Assembly (NCBI GenBank): GCA_002415485.1
Contig: DHYU01000085.1
Span: forward strand, 52,430-103,670
From: Proteobacteria bacterium UBA5122
GTDB lineage: Bacteria > Pseudomonadota > Gammaproteobacteria > Tenderiales > Tenderiaceae
Length of the DNA stretch: 51,241 bases
Direction: 5' to 3'
Notes under the pieces: generated by a model
The model's database searches: none
The model's input: only the letters and a program-made list of their open reading frames with translations
What the model was told of the DNA's origin: nothing
Made by a program: the position numbers and the translations under genes
Part shown: positions 42,263 to 51,241 of the stretch, piece after piece
Numbering within the stretch: position 1 is the first letter of the stretch
Layout: each line of letters starts with the position of its first letter

Positions 42263-43579
42263 ATGAAATTTTCTTTCCGCAACATTTCCCTCGTTACCAT
42301 GGGTGCCATCCTCGGCGTCGGCATCACCATCGGCCATGGTGTGATGGCCGAACGCGATGCGGGCGACACACCGCTGCCGCTGGAAGAAATGCGCGCCTTC
42401 ACCGAGATCTTCGGCAAGATCAAATCCGACTATGTCGAAGCCACCGATGACAAGGAACTGCTGGAAAACGCCATTCGCGGCATGCTCAGCGGCCTCGACC
42501 CACACTCGGCCTACCTGTCGCCAGAAGGCTATAAAGAACTGCAAGTCGGCACCAGCGGCGAATTTGGCGGCCTCGGCATCGAAGTCGGCATGGAAGACGG
42601 CTTCGTCAAGGTCGTATCACCAATCGACGACACCCCGGCACAAAAGGCCGGCATGCAGGCCGGCGACCTGATCATCCGCCTCGACGATAAAGCAGTCAAA
42701 GGCATGACCCTCAACGAGGCCGTCAAACTGATGCGCGGCAAACCCGGCACCGACATCGTGCTCACCGTCGTCCGCGACGGCACCGATGCGCCGTTCAAGG
42801 TCACCATCACCCGCGCCGTGATCAAGGTCAACAGCATCAAAAAACGCATGCTGGAACCCGGCTTTGGCTACATCCGCATCACCCAATTCCAAAGCAACAC
42901 CGGCGAGAACCTGGTCGAAGAGATCAGCAAGCTGAAGAAGGAAGCCGATGGCGAACTCAAGGGCCTGATCCTCGACCTGCGTAACAACCCCGGTGGCGTG
43001 CTCAATGCCGCCGTGGCCGTGTCTGACGCCTTCCTCGAAGAAGGCCTGATCGTCTACACCGAAGGCCGCATCAACGATTCGCAAATGCGCTTCAAGGCCA
43101 CCCCGACCGACATCATCAAGGGCAAACCACTGGTGGTGCTGGTCAACGAGGGCTCCGCCTCTGCATCTGAAATCGTCGCCGGCGCACTGCAGGATCACAA
43201 ACGCGCCATCATCCTCGGCGCCCCGACCTTCGGCAAAGGTTCAGTCCAGACCGTCATCCCCATCGCCAAGGGTGCCGCACTCAAGCTGACCACCGCGCGT
43301 TATTACACACCGTCCGGCCGTTCCATCCAGGCCGAAGGTATCGTGCCCGACATCGAACTGGAGAAACTCAAGATCTCCGCCGTCGACACCACTGCCTTTG
43401 ATCCAATCAAAGAGGCCGACCTGTCACGCCACCTCGAAAATGGCGAAGAAAACCCAGAGGCCAGCGGTAAAGATGCCTCCAAAGATAAGGCCAAAGACGA
43501 ACCCAGCCTCGCCGAAAGAGACTATCAGCTCTATGAGGCACTCAACCTGATCAAAGGGCTGCATATCCTGCAGCGCTAA
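42263..43579 (+). CDS. ctpA: C-terminal processing peptidase (S41 family)
   Basis: 438 residues. Signal peptide/anchor, a PDZ domain (FGGLGIEVGMEDGFVKVVSPIDDTPAQKAGMQAGD, about 100-180), and the S41 protease with the GSASAS cluster (297-302, nucleophile) and Lys325 in FGKG. A charged tail follows (ENPEASGKDASKDKAKDE). Such periplasmic proteases trim hydrolases and other envelope proteins. It sits between envC and yibQ, so a link to septal peptidoglycan remodelling is likely. Confidence 0.95.
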   Translation: MKFSFRNISLVTMGAILGVGITIGHGVMAERDAGDTPLPLEEMRAFTEIFGKIKSDYVEATDDKELLENAIRGMLSGLDPHSAYLSPEGYKELQVGTSGEFGGLGIEVGMEDGFVKVVSPIDDTPAQKAGMQAGDLIIRLDDKAVKGMTLNEAVKLMRGKPGTDIVLTVVRDGTDAPFKVTITRAVIKVNSIKKRMLEPGFGYIRITQFQSNTGENLVEEISKLKKEADGELKGLILDLRNNPGGVLNAAVAVSDAFLEEGLIVYTEGRINDSQMRFKATPTDIIKGKPLVVLVNEGSASASEIVAGALQDHKRAIILGAPTFGKGSVQTVIPIAKGAALKLTTARYYTPSGRSIQAEGIVPDIELEKLKISAVDTTAFDPIKEADLSRHLENGEENPEASGKDASKDKAKDEPSLAERDYQLYEALNLIKGLHILQR

Positions 43580-43582
43580 CCG

Positions 43583-44479
43583 ATGAGATATCGTCGCCAT
43601 CCCGCCCCCTCCTCCGCCCCGCGGAGTGTGGGCAGGTGGCTGCTTATCACTGCCTGCCTACTCCTAAGTCATAGTCTGCACGCAGCCAGCCCACGCATCA
43701 GCATTATCCTCGATGACATGGGCGACCACTGGCAAAGCGGCCAGCGTGCGCTGCAACTACCCGGCGCCATCACCTACGCCTTCATGCCACAAACGGCCCA
43801 TGCCGAGACCATGGCCCGCCAGGCCCACGCGCAACAAAAAGAGGTCATGATCCACATGCCGATGGAGGCCATGACCGGTAATCCGCTCGGCCCCAGCGGA
43901 CTGACACTCGACATGAATCGCGAACAATTCATGCAGGTACTGCGCGATAATCTCGCCGCCGTACCCCATGCTCAAGGCATCAACAACCACATGGGCAGCC
44001 TGCTCACCCGCCACCCCGGCCATATGCGCTGGTTGATGGAAGGGCTACAACAATACGCTGCAGACTATTACTTCATCGATAGCCGCACCACCCATCTCAC
44101 CGTCGCCAATCAACTGGCCCTGGAGAACAACATCCCAAGCCTGCAACGCGATGTGTTTCTCGATGACGACCCCAGCCTCCGCGCGATCAATTATCAACTC
44201 AGACGCCTGCTGACCAAGGCCAAACAAACCGGTCAGGCCATTGCGATTGGCCACCCCTACGACACCACACTGCAGGCTTTGGAACAATGGCTGCCGACCC
44301 TGGCCCAGCACGGCATTGAGCTGGTCCCGGTCAGCCAACTGTTTCGCCCAGCGCCGTCGCCCCCCGTCATCCGCCAAGCCGATACCGAATCAGACAATAC
44401 CCTGGTCCTAGCCTCACCACCGAGCGGTGAAGAAACACAGGCAACAACCCCCACTAAATCGGCGTTGAACCCCCTATAA
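43583..44479 (+). CDS. yibQ: divergent polysaccharide deacetylase (YibQ family)
   Basis: 298 residues. A signal peptide (LLITACLLLSHSLHAASP) and the YibQ domain with RISIILDDMGDH, MIHMPMEAM, INNHMGS and AIAIGHPY. The metal-binding positions of NodB-type deacetylases are partly kept. Function unsettled. It starts three bases after ctpA and completes the envelope cluster. Confidence 0.92.
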   Translation: MRYRRHPAPSSAPRSVGRWLLITACLLLSHSLHAASPRISIILDDMGDHWQSGQRALQLPGAITYAFMPQTAHAETMARQAHAQQKEVMIHMPMEAMTGNPLGPSGLTLDMNREQFMQVLRDNLAAVPHAQGINNHMGSLLTRHPGHMRWLMEGLQQYAADYYFIDSRTTHLTVANQLALENNIPSLQRDVFLDDDPSLRAINYQLRRLLTKAKQTGQAIAIGHPYDTTLQALEQWLPTLAQHGIELVPVSQLFRPAPSPPVIRQADTESDNTLVLASPPSGEETQATTPTKSALNPL

Positions 44480-44566
44480 GCACCCATTAGAATGGAACAT
44501 CGCGATTGGTACCGACACGGATGACAGGTATCCCGCCACCACAACGCACAAGATCAAGCAGGCATG

Positions 44567-45127
44567 ATGGACTCAGGCACGCTCTACACCATTGGACACA
44601 GCAATCGCAGCCTGGACGAGCTGTTCCGCATCCTGGCCGGGCAAGGCATCAAACGCCTGGTCGACATCCGCAGTCTGCCACATTCGCAGCGCAACCCCAG
44701 TTTCGACAAGCGCCTGCTGCAACTCGCCTGTGACGAAGTAGGCATCAGCTACTTCTGGCTCGGCAAAGAACTGGGCGGCCTGCGCCACTCACGCAACGAC
44801 TCCCCCCACAGCGCCCTCACCCGCACCGGCTTTCGTGGATATGCCGACTACATGAACAGCTCCAGCTACAACGCAGGCATCCAGCAACTCTGCGCCATTG
44901 CCCGCCCCGCACGCAGCGTCATCATGTGCGCCGAAAAAGACCCCACCCAATGCCACCGCAGCCTGATCGCCGATCACCTGACCTTAAATGGCTGGCGCAT
45001 ACTGCATCTGCTCGACGCCCACAGCAGCTGCGGCCACTGCCTGCACCCCAAGGCCCGCGTTCAAGAAAATAGCAAGTTGCCGATATACGACCTTCTAGAT
45101 GAAGAACAACTCAGCCTCGGCCTATAA
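44567..45127 (+). CDS. DUF488 family protein
   Basis: 186 residues from MDSGTLYTIGHSNRSLDELFRIL; the preceding Met at 44564 is an alternative. Motifs typical of DUF488: IGHSNRS, LVDIRSLPHSQRNPSFD, YFWLGKELGG and CAEKDPTQCHRSLIADHL. The conserved Cys and His residues suggest an enzyme, but the role is unknown. Confidence 0.88.
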   Translation: MDSGTLYTIGHSNRSLDELFRILAGQGIKRLVDIRSLPHSQRNPSFDKRLLQLACDEVGISYFWLGKELGGLRHSRNDSPHSALTRTGFRGYADYMNSSSYNAGIQQLCAIARPARSVIMCAEKDPTQCHRSLIADHLTLNGWRILHLLDAHSSCGHCLHPKARVQENSKLPIYDLLDEEQLSLGL

Positions 45128-45160
45128 AACCAGGCAATCAATACAGGGAGAAACACCAAC

Positions 45161-45718
45161 GTGGCCAGTGTACTTGTGCCCCTCGCCCAGGACTGCGAAG
45201 AACTCGAAGCCGTCACCATCATCGACATCCTGCGCCGCGCCCAGATCAACGTCACCAGCGCCGGTCTCGAACACGACCTAGGTCCGGTACGCGCCAGCCG
45301 CTGCACCGTACTCATCCCCGACACCACACTCGATAAGGCCCTGCAAATGGATTACGACATGATCGTCCTACCCGGCGGTTTGCCAGGGGCCGATCACCTG
45401 ATGAATGACGCACGCATCATTCAGTACGTGCAACAGATGGTCGCCGCCGGCAAATATGCCTGCGCCATCTGCGCCGCACCACGGGTACTGGCGCGTGCGG
45501 GCGTGCTCGAAGGCAAACGCGCTACCAGCTACCCCGGCACCCTCGACAAGTTGAACATCCCCGGCATGCAGTATTGTGAAGACGCCGTTGTCCGCGACGG
45601 CAACATCATCACCTCACGCGGCCCCGGCACCGCGATGGAATTTGCATTGACGCTGGTAGAAGTGCTGGGAGGCAGCAAACTGCGGACACAAGTGGAAGGG
45701 CCGTTGTTGCGCGCATAA
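45161..45718 (+). CDS. yajL: DJ-1/PfpI family protein, YajL-like
   Basis: 185 residues with a GTG start at 45161 and GGGAG at 45146-45150. The nucleophile-elbow cysteine is in CAICAAPRVLA, with Glu in QDCEELEAVT, as in DJ-1/YajL. Proposed family roles are protein protection or repair under carbonyl or oxidative stress. It lies 33 bases after the DUF488 gene. Confidence 0.9.
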   Translation: MASVLVPLAQDCEELEAVTIIDILRRAQINVTSAGLEHDLGPVRASRCTVLIPDTTLDKALQMDYDMIVLPGGLPGADHLMNDARIIQYVQQMVAAGKYACAICAAPRVLARAGVLEGKRATSYPGTLDKLNIPGMQYCEDAVVRDGNIITSRGPGTAMEFALTLVEVLGGSKLRTQVEGPLLRA

Positions 45719-45798
45719 CATCCCGCTTTGCACGCCCCTCCTTCATCCAGTAAAGTCCGCACTATCAATACATTCAGAATTCAAGGATACAGTTCAAA

Positions 45799-46482
45799 AT
45801 GCCCGACACCTGGCAGGCGACCAAAACCTTTCTCGATAGCTTTAGCGTTAACAACTGCTCCCAACTCGAAGCAGACTATCTATATCAATTATCGCTAGGG
45901 ACGAAAGGGATTGGAGAAATCGTAGAGGTCGGCACTAACGTCGGCAAATCAACCATCGCGCTTTCCTTTGCACAAAAAGAAAAAGGGGGCCGCCCCATCA
46001 ACAGTGTCGACATCTTTCAACACCCAGACATCATCGGCAATCTGCAAACAGCAGGCGTCACTGACTATGTGATATGCCACGTTGGCAGCAGCTCTCACGT
46101 CTCACGCCAATGGCACCAACCCATCGAACTATTATGGTTGGACGGTGATCACTGCCAACATGGCACCGCCACCGATATAAAATGCTGGTCCAAACACGTG
46201 ACCATTGGCGGAAAAATCGCACTACATGATTATCCAGGACACATGGGCAGCAACGAAATTGCACGCGCAGTACAAAAGCTGCTGTTTGCCCAACCTCGTC
46301 ACTGGCGGTTAGTTGCTGATCGGGAGGCACACAGCATCATCGTGTTTGAAAAGCTGGACCCAGCCCACACACCCCCCAAACTGAAAGGCTGGGCTTACTG
46401 GTGCGGACGCAACCTGCGCTCAATGGTATTCACTCACTTCCCGCGCTTATCAAAGACCATCGTGGCAAAACTCAAATCGTGA
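45799..46482 (+). CDS. class I SAM-dependent methyltransferase
   Basis: 227 residues. A SAM-binding strand-loop EIVEVGTNVGKSTIALSFAQ, then LLWLDGDHCQHG and GGKIALHDYPGH, point to the Methyltransf_24 group, which methylates small hydroxyl compounds or sugars. Substrate unknown. Codon and base composition are a little more AT-rich than the neighbours. Confidence 0.8.
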   Translation: MPDTWQATKTFLDSFSVNNCSQLEADYLYQLSLGTKGIGEIVEVGTNVGKSTIALSFAQKEKGGRPINSVDIFQHPDIIGNLQTAGVTDYVICHVGSSSHVSRQWHQPIELLWLDGDHCQHGTATDIKCWSKHVTIGGKIALHDYPGHMGSNEIARAVQKLLFAQPRHWRLVADREAHSIIVFEKLDPAHTPPKLKGWAYWCGRNLRSMVFTHFPRLSKTIVAKLKS

Positions 46483-46490
46483 TACGGTGA

Positions 46491-47321
46491 CTACACCGTC
46501 TGCCGCAACAGATCCCCAGCCGTCAACCAGTCGCAGAGGCGCCCCACCGCCAACCGGCTCGGCGTCAGCTCTGCCAACGCTTTCTGTTGTTGCTCTGGTT
46601 TGAACAAACGAAACTGGCCGCGCTGAGTGGCGGCAAAGGCATCACGCGCTTCAAACAAGGCGATCACCGCCGCGTAATCCTCCGGCGCCTGATTGCGGAA
46701 GATCTCGCCAATACTGGCCTTGACCAGACCCACACTGAGCATGCGCATCCCCAGCGCCGCCTCACAGGCCATGCACAACTCAATCACCGCCCGCCGCCGT
46801 TCGCCCAGCGCAATGGATGTCTCGGCCGAGGCCAACAGCTGCTGCGCCAGCGCCGCATCCAGGCGGCCGTTGACATAGGCCGACAACCAGGCCGGAAAAC
46901 GCTCCAGCAGTGCTTCGACCACCACTTCACCGTCGGCAAAGGGCTCGCCACTGGCGATATGGGCGTCATATTCCATGATGGCCTGCAACAACGAGGTACG
47001 GGATTTAAACTTCAGAAACACGGCCAGTCGCTCGGCGATATCCAGCGCCGTCTCTTGATACAGCGCCAGCCGCTCAGCCAGCTCGTCAGATTCTATCGAT
47101 AACTCTTCGCGGCGGAAGATCGTCAGCTGCAGCTGCGAACACAGGTAATACCACTCGCCGTCATGGCGCTGCCTGATCCGCCCCATACCCGACTTGAGCT
47201 GCAACAAGGCCTCGCCACGCCATTGGTCGATACAGATATCCACCGGCAGCTTATGCGCCGGATCACCCTTGACCAACACGGGCTTGGGTAGCCGCACCTG
47301 ATAGGTTTCAAATAACCACAT
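46491..47321 (-). CDS. hypothetical protein, 276 residues
   Basis: No family recognised. The N-terminal third (MWLFETYQVRLPKPVLVKG...DICIDQWRGEALLQLKSGMGRIRQ) is beta-rich; the rest is helical (ELAERLALYQETALDIAERLAVFLKFKSRTSLLQAIMEYDA..., RRAVIELCMACEAALGMRM). No signal peptide or membrane segment. It lies just downstream of ubiB on the same strand, 68 bases away. Confidence 0.7.
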   Translation of the reverse strand: MWLFETYQVRLPKPVLVKGDPAHKLPVDICIDQWRGEALLQLKSGMGRIRQRHDGEWYYLCSQLQLTIFRREELSIESDELAERLALYQETALDIAERLAVFLKFKSRTSLLQAIMEYDAHIASGEPFADGEVVVEALLERFPAWLSAYVNGRLDAALAQQLLASAETSIALGERRRAVIELCMACEAALGMRMLSVGLVKASIGEIFRNQAPEDYAAVIALFEARDAFAATQRGQFRLFKPEQQQKALAELTPSRLAVGRLCDWLTAGDLLRQTV

Positions 47322-47389
47322 AACGAAATCAGTTTAGCCCTTGTTTTGCACTTTCCCTAACTTTGCAAAAACACTGCCAACTCTGGAGA

Positions 47390-49054
47390 TTAATCGCGGC
47401 GCTCCGGCCCCGGCCAATTAAATATGAGAATAATCAACGCCATACCACCCAATAACCAGGTCAGAAACGGCGCATCGCCGACCATCGACGGCGCATAACC
47501 ATCCAACCCTAGGATCACGGCGGCAGAGACCATCAGCCCTGCTGCGGTGATAGCGGCAATACTGCGCCGGTTGGCGCGCCGCACCTCGCGCCGCATCCGC
47601 GCCAGCTCGTCCGACTTCCACTCCAGCTGCAGGCGGCCATTCTGCGCCTGCTGCGCCAGGTCGTGGATGATGTTCGGCAGCTGCGGCAACTGCTCCGCCC
47701 AGCGTGGCAGGTCACGGCGCAGGTTCTTGATCAAGGCGCGCATGCCGAGCTGCTCGCTCATCCAGCGCTCAAGGAAGGGTTTGGCCGTCTGCCACAGATC
47801 GAGGTCGGGATAGAGCTGACGCCCCAGGCCTTCGATATTGAGCAGGGTCTTCTGCAGCAGCACCAGCTGCGGCTGGATCTCCATGTCGAAACGACGCGCG
47901 GTCTGGAACAGGCGCAGCAGCAGATGGCCGAAAGAAATATCCTTCAACGGCCGCTCGAAGATCGGCTCACAGACCGTGCGAATCGCCGACTCAAACTCAT
48001 CGACCCGCGTGCCCGCCGGCACCCACTCCGACTCCACGTGCAGCTCGGCGACACGGCGGTAGTCACGATTGAAGAAGGCGAGGAAGTTCTCGGCCAGATA
48101 ACGCTGATCGGCCGGGCTGAGCGTGCCCATGATGCCGAAGTCCACCGCCAGATACTGACCCTCGGGCGAGACAAAGATATTGCCCGGGTGCATGTCGGCA
48201 TGGAAAAAGTTGTGGCTGAAGACCTGCGTAAAAAAGATCTCAACGCCACGCTCGGAGAGCAGCTTCAGATCGACACCCTGCTCACGCAGACGCGACACAT
48301 CACCCACCGGCGTACCGTGGATGCGCTCCATCACCATCACATCGCGGCGGCAGTGCGGCCAATAGACCTCGGGCACATACAGCAGCTTTGAATCGAGAAA
48401 GTTGCGGCGCAACTGCGAGGCATTGGCCGCCTCGCGCATCAGGTCCAGCTCGTCGAGGATGGTCTTTTCGTATTCACGCACCACTTCCACCGGCCGCAAC
48501 CGCCGCGCCTCACGCGAATAACGCTCGGCCAGCTCGGCGACAATCCGCAGCAGGTTCACATCGCGCTGGATGATCCGGCGGATGCCCGGCCGCACCACCT
48601 TGACCACCACATCGGTGCCATCGAGCAGGCGCGCCGCATGTACCTGCGCAATCGAGGCCGAGGCCAGCGGTTTTTCATTGAACTCGGCAAAGACCTCGTC
48701 CAACACACTGTTGTAGGACTTTTCGATGATGGCGCGGGCGTGATGCCCCGGAAACGGCGGCACCCGATCCTGCAGGCGCGCCAGCTCATCGGCGATGTCG
48801 TCGGGCAGCAGGTCGCGACGCGTCGACAGGATCTGACCGAACTTGACGAACAGCGGCCCCAGCTCCTCCAGCGCGCAGCGGATGCGCTCGCCACGCGGCG
48901 CCGAGGTATCGCGGAACCAGCGCGGCGGCCACAGGTAGAGCAGAAAACGGAACGGGCGGAACAGGTGCGTGGCGAACACCACCTCATCGAGGCCGTGTTT
49001 GACCAGGATCCAATTGATAAACAATAAACGGGCGGCGTCGCCGGGACGGATCAT
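47390..49054 (-). CDS. ubiB: UbiB ubiquinone biosynthesis ATPase/kinase-like protein
   Basis: 554 residues. ADCK/UbiB features: KFGQILSTRRDLLP (KxGQ), PLASASIAQVHAA (Ala-rich loop), VVVKVVRP (Lys), HADMHPGNIFV and VDFGIMG, then two C-terminal membrane helices (AAITAAGLMVSAAVILGLDG and LTWLLGGMALIILIF). Supports ubiquinone synthesis at the membrane. The start overlaps the ubiJ stop (ATGA). Confidence 0.97.
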   Translation of the reverse strand: MIRPGDAARLLFINWILVKHGLDEVVFATHLFRPFRFLLYLWPPRWFRDTSAPRGERIRCALEELGPLFVKFGQILSTRRDLLPDDIADELARLQDRVPPFPGHHARAIIEKSYNSVLDEVFAEFNEKPLASASIAQVHAARLLDGTDVVVKVVRPGIRRIIQRDVNLLRIVAELAERYSREARRLRPVEVVREYEKTILDELDLMREAANASQLRRNFLDSKLLYVPEVYWPHCRRDVMVMERIHGTPVGDVSRLREQGVDLKLLSERGVEIFFTQVFSHNFFHADMHPGNIFVSPEGQYLAVDFGIMGTLSPADQRYLAENFLAFFNRDYRRVAELHVESEWVPAGTRVDEFESAIRTVCEPIFERPLKDISFGHLLLRLFQTARRFDMEIQPQLVLLQKTLLNIEGLGRQLYPDLDLWQTAKPFLERWMSEQLGMRALIKNLRRDLPRWAEQLPQLPNIIHDLAQQAQNGRLQLEWKSDELARMRREVRRANRRSIAAITAAGLMVSAAVILGLDGYAPSMVGDAPFLTWLLGGMALIILIFNWPGPERRD

Positions 49055-49671
49055 GAAGACTCCCGCGCGCTCAACAGGCGCTTGATCCGGGCCTCCAGGC
49101 GATCGACATCGCTGCGGATCGTGTCGACCTTATCCAGAAAAGCCGCCAGCTCCGGCTGCGGCACCAGGTCGCGGCTCTCTTCCTGAAAATATTCGGTCAC
49201 GTCACGGGCCAGCGTACTGGCGGCATTCGTCCCCCACTTGTGCGCGCCGCGCACAAAGTTGCCGATCTGGTGGGCCAGCACGTCGCCGCAGAGGCGCGAC
49301 AACTGCTCCTCCCAGTCGATGTCGAGGCCGTCGATGATCGACTGCACCTCGCGCCCGAGGTGGGCGTCGCCATCAAAGCGCACGCCGTCGCCGAGCAGGC
49401 CTTTCTTTTGCCCCAGCTTGGGACCGATACCCATCATCGCCAGGCTGACCGGGCCGCCGCTGATGCGCACATCCGGCTCGCCGTCGAACACCGACTGCAC
49501 GCGCAGCGAGTCGTGACAGGGCACCAGATAGAAACGCAGACCGAGGCCGTTCAGCTCGATCGCCACCACCTTGCCCTCCAGCGCCGTCACCCGCGCCAGG
49601 CTCTCCGGATCAAGTTTGAGGCACTGGTTGAGCACCTTCTCCAGCGCATTGACCGCGACCAGGTTCAGCAT
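49051..49671 (-). CDS. ubiJ: UbiJ ubiquinone biosynthesis accessory factor (SCP2 domain)
   Basis: 206 residues from ATG 49671 (MLNLVAVNALEKVLNQCL), which overlaps the ubiE stop as TGATG; the frame is open to 49731 inside ubiE. An SCP2 lipid-binding domain (about 15-110) and a C-terminal coiled coil (LAAFLDKVDTIRSDVDRLEARIKRLL). It joins the soluble Ubi complex with UbiK and binds ubiquinone intermediates. Confidence 0.94.
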   Translation of the reverse strand: MLNLVAVNALEKVLNQCLKLDPESLARVTALEGKVVAIELNGLGLRFYLVPCHDSLRVQSVFDGEPDVRISGGPVSLAMMGIGPKLGQKKGLLGDGVRFDGDAHLGREVQSIIDGLDIDWEEQLSRLCGDVLAHQIGNFVRGAHKWGTNAASTLARDVTEYFQEESRDLVPQPELAAFLDKVDTIRSDVDRLEARIKRLLSARESS

Positions 49672-50426
49672 CAGAACTTGTACCCGCGATGCAGCGCGAC
49701 GATGCCGCCGGTCATGTTGTGGTAGTCGCAACGCTCAAAACCGGCCGCCTGCATCATCGCCTTCAGCGTCTGCTGGTCGGGATGCATGCGGATCGACTCG
49801 GCCAGGTAACGATAGCTGGCCTCATCGTCGGCAATCAGCTTGCCCATGAAGGGCAGCAGCTTGAACGAATAGGCGTCGTAGACCGGCTTCAGCCCCGGCG
49901 CCACCGGCTTGGAGAATTCCAGCACCAGCAGGCGGCCGCCCGGCTTGAGCACACGATAGATCGAGGCCAGCGCCTTGTCCTTGTCGGTGACGTTGCGCAG
50001 ACCAAAGGCGATGGTGACGCAGTCGAAATAATTGTCGGCGAACGGCAGGCTCTCGGCGTTGGCCAGCGAAAAATTGATGTTGCCGACCACACCCTTGTCG
50101 GCGAGGCGCGCGCGGCCACGGCTGAGCATGGCGTAGTTGATGTCGGACGACACCACCTGCCCCTTGGGGCCGACGCGACGCGCCAGTTGCGCCGCCAGAT
50201 CACCGGTGCCCGAGGCCAGATCCAGCGCCTTGTCGCCGGGACGCAGGCCGGTCATCTCGATGGTGTATTTCTTCCACAGGCGGTGGATGCCCATCGACAT
50301 CACGTCGTTCATCACGTCGTATTTGTCGGCGACCGAATCAAAGACCTCACGCACCTTGCCGGCCTTCTCGCCGACCGGCACCTGCTGATAGCCGAAGTGG
50401 GTGGTGTTGTGTGACTGCTCAGACAT
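49671..50426 (-). CDS. ubiE: UbiE/MenG C-methyltransferase
   Basis: 251 residues from ATG 50426 (MSEQSHNTTHFGYQQVP). The SAM motif DLASGTGDLAAQLARR, the signature YDVMNDVMSMGIHRLWK, and the C-terminal NMTGGIVALHRGYKF are typical. It methylates the ring of ubiquinone and menaquinone precursors. Its start lies two bases after the DUF971 stop. Confidence 0.97.
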   Translation of the reverse strand: MSEQSHNTTHFGYQQVPVGEKAGKVREVFDSVADKYDVMNDVMSMGIHRLWKKYTIEMTGLRPGDKALDLASGTGDLAAQLARRVGPKGQVVSSDINYAMLSRGRARLADKGVVGNINFSLANAESLPFADNYFDCVTIAFGLRNVTDKDKALASIYRVLKPGGRLLVLEFSKPVAPGLKPVYDAYSFKLLPFMGKLIADDEASYRYLAESIRMHPDQQTLKAMMQAAGFERCDYHNMTGGIVALHRGYKF

Positions 50427-50428
50427 GA

Positions 50429-50809
50429 CTACTCGGCCTCCGCCGCCAACTGTGAGTGGGTATGACCCGCCGCCTTGAGCCGCGCCAGATAGCCCTGCCA
50501 CAACTCGTCTTTGTTTTGACCATATTTATAGAGCAAACCCCAATCATAGATGCCGGTATTATGACCATCATCAAAAAAGAGTTTGATCGCGTAGGTGCCG
50601 ACCGGCTCGATGGCGACGATATTGACGCCTTCCTTGCCGACCTGCAACACCTCCTGGCCCACGCCATGGCCCCGCACCTCGGCCGACGGTGAGTGCACGC
50701 GCAGGAACTCGCAGCTCAATTCAAAGTGTGCGCCGTCCTCAAAGGTCAGTGCCAGCAGGCGCGACTTCTGATGCAGGCGGATATCGGTCGGTTTGATGTA
50801 ATAACTCAT
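50429..50809 (-). CDS. DUF971 family protein
   Basis: 126 residues. The DUF971 (gamma-butyrobetaine hydroxylase-like N-terminal) pattern: LHQKSRLLALTFEDGAHFELSCEFLRVHSPSAEVRGHG and NIVAIEPVGTYAIKLFFDDGHNTGIYDWGLLYKYG. Often between hslU and ubiE in gammaproteobacteria. A role in iron-sulphur or cofactor handling has been suggested for relatives but is not shown here. Confidence 0.88.
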   Translation of the reverse strand: MSYYIKPTDIRLHQKSRLLALTFEDGAHFELSCEFLRVHSPSAEVRGHGVGQEVLQVGKEGVNIVAIEPVGTYAIKLFFDDGHNTGIYDWGLLYKYGQNKDELWQGYLARLKAAGHTHSQLAAEAE

Positions 50810-50817
50810 GCGCGCAC

Positions 50818-51241
50818 CTAGAGGATGTAGCGGGTCAGATCTTCGTCCCGCACCAGCTCGCCGAGCTGACTGTCGACATAGGCCGCATCGATAACCAGTT
50901 CGTTACCGGCACGATCCGGTGCATCGAACGACAAGGACTCCAACAGGCGCTCCATCACCGTGTGCAGGCGGCGCGCGCCGATGTTCTCGGTGCGCTCGTT
51001 GACCTGCCACGCGACCTCGGCCAGACGTGCAATGCCGTCTTCAGCAAACGAGATATTCAGACCCTCGGTCGCCAACAGCGCCTTGTACTGTACCGTCAGC
51101 GCCGCGTTGGGTTCGGTCAGGATGCGGACGAAGTCCTCGGCCACCAGCGCATCCAGCTCGACTCGGATAGGCAGACGGCCCTGCAGCTCAGGCACCAGGT
51201 CCGACGGCTTGGCCAGATGGAAGGCGCCGGAGGCGATGAAC
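50818..51241 (-). CDS. hslU: HslU (ClpY) protease ATPase, C-terminal part
   Basis: The frame runs off the right edge, so only the last 140 residues or so are visible. FIASGAFHLAKPSDLVPELQGRLPIRVELDAL, NERTENIGARRLHTVMERLLE and the C-terminal DLTRYIL (which docks into HslV) are diagnostic. This AAA+ unfoldase feeds proteins to the HslV peptidase. It starts the series hslU-DUF971-ubiE-ubiJ-ubiB. Confidence 0.97.
   Translation of the reverse strand, partial: FIASGAFHLAKPSDLVPELQGRLPIRVELDALVAEDFVRILTEPNAALTVQYKALLATEGLNISFAEDGIARLAEVAWQVNERTENIGARRLHTVMERLLESLSFDAPDRAGNELVIDAAYVDSQLGELVRDEDLTRYIL

Noticed and set aside
1..51241. CRISPR array
   Set aside because: No regularly spaced direct repeats with unique spacers were seen; the repeats found are short palindromes or a two-copy duplication.

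Overview
The window reads as a gammaproteobacterial chromosome carrying an integrated genomic island of about 22 kb. The host assignment rests on conserved gammaproteobacterial neighbourhoods: rpoD followed by an isoleucine tRNA with a CAT anticodon; yibN-secB-gpsA facing gpmI-envC-ctpA-yibQ; and hslU-DUF971-ubiE-ubiJ-ubiB. A periplasmic nitrate reductase cluster (napFDABC) suggests a facultatively nitrate-respiring organism. I cannot name the genus from sequence alone.

Left edge (1-791): the 3' part of rpoD, its terminator, and the tRNA gene. Island (about 747-22920): the element sits in the tRNA. A 19-base copy of the anticodon region recurs at 22902-22920, followed by a second, different T-arm. 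The element starts with a tyrosine integrase and a DUF4224 partner. An AT-rich stretch and a serine recombinase follow. Next comes one tightly packed minus-strand operon of eight genes (15365 down to 3691): a ribbon-helix-helix regulator, an SNF2 helicase, an AlbA_2/Schlafen-like protein with a GHKL-type ATPase region, an AAA ATPase paired with a DUF4276 (TOPRIM-like) protein, a DUF4268 protein with a nuclease-like N-terminus, and a type III Mod/Res pair. This is the best candidate for an undescribed composite defence system. Behind it lie hipBA with three evenly spaced operators, an XRE regulator with two identical-architecture operators divergent from two lipoproteins and a membrane protein, an array of six 11-base palindromes, two small genes, a partition-like operon (ParA, RHH and two unknowns), and a GC-rich hairpin-dense noncoding stretch ending at the right attachment site.

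Right flank (22950-51241): napFDABC, rlmA, an aldehyde dehydrogenase, an NDUFA9-like reductase, cca, a DUF465 gene, a tandemly duplicated terminator/33-base repeat region with a 35-residue membrane peptide, and then a minus-strand operon yibN-secB-gpsA-murU-GCS2-M14. A divergent ArsR regulator precedes the plus-strand cluster gpmI-envC-ctpA-yibQ-DUF488-yajL-methyltransferase. The window ends in the ubiquinone genes ubiE, ubiJ and ubiB, a DUF971 gene and the C-terminus of hslU.

The flank is mostly ordinary core metabolism and envelope maintenance. The island carries its own integration, partition, regulation and defence functions but no recognisable conjugation machinery in this window.
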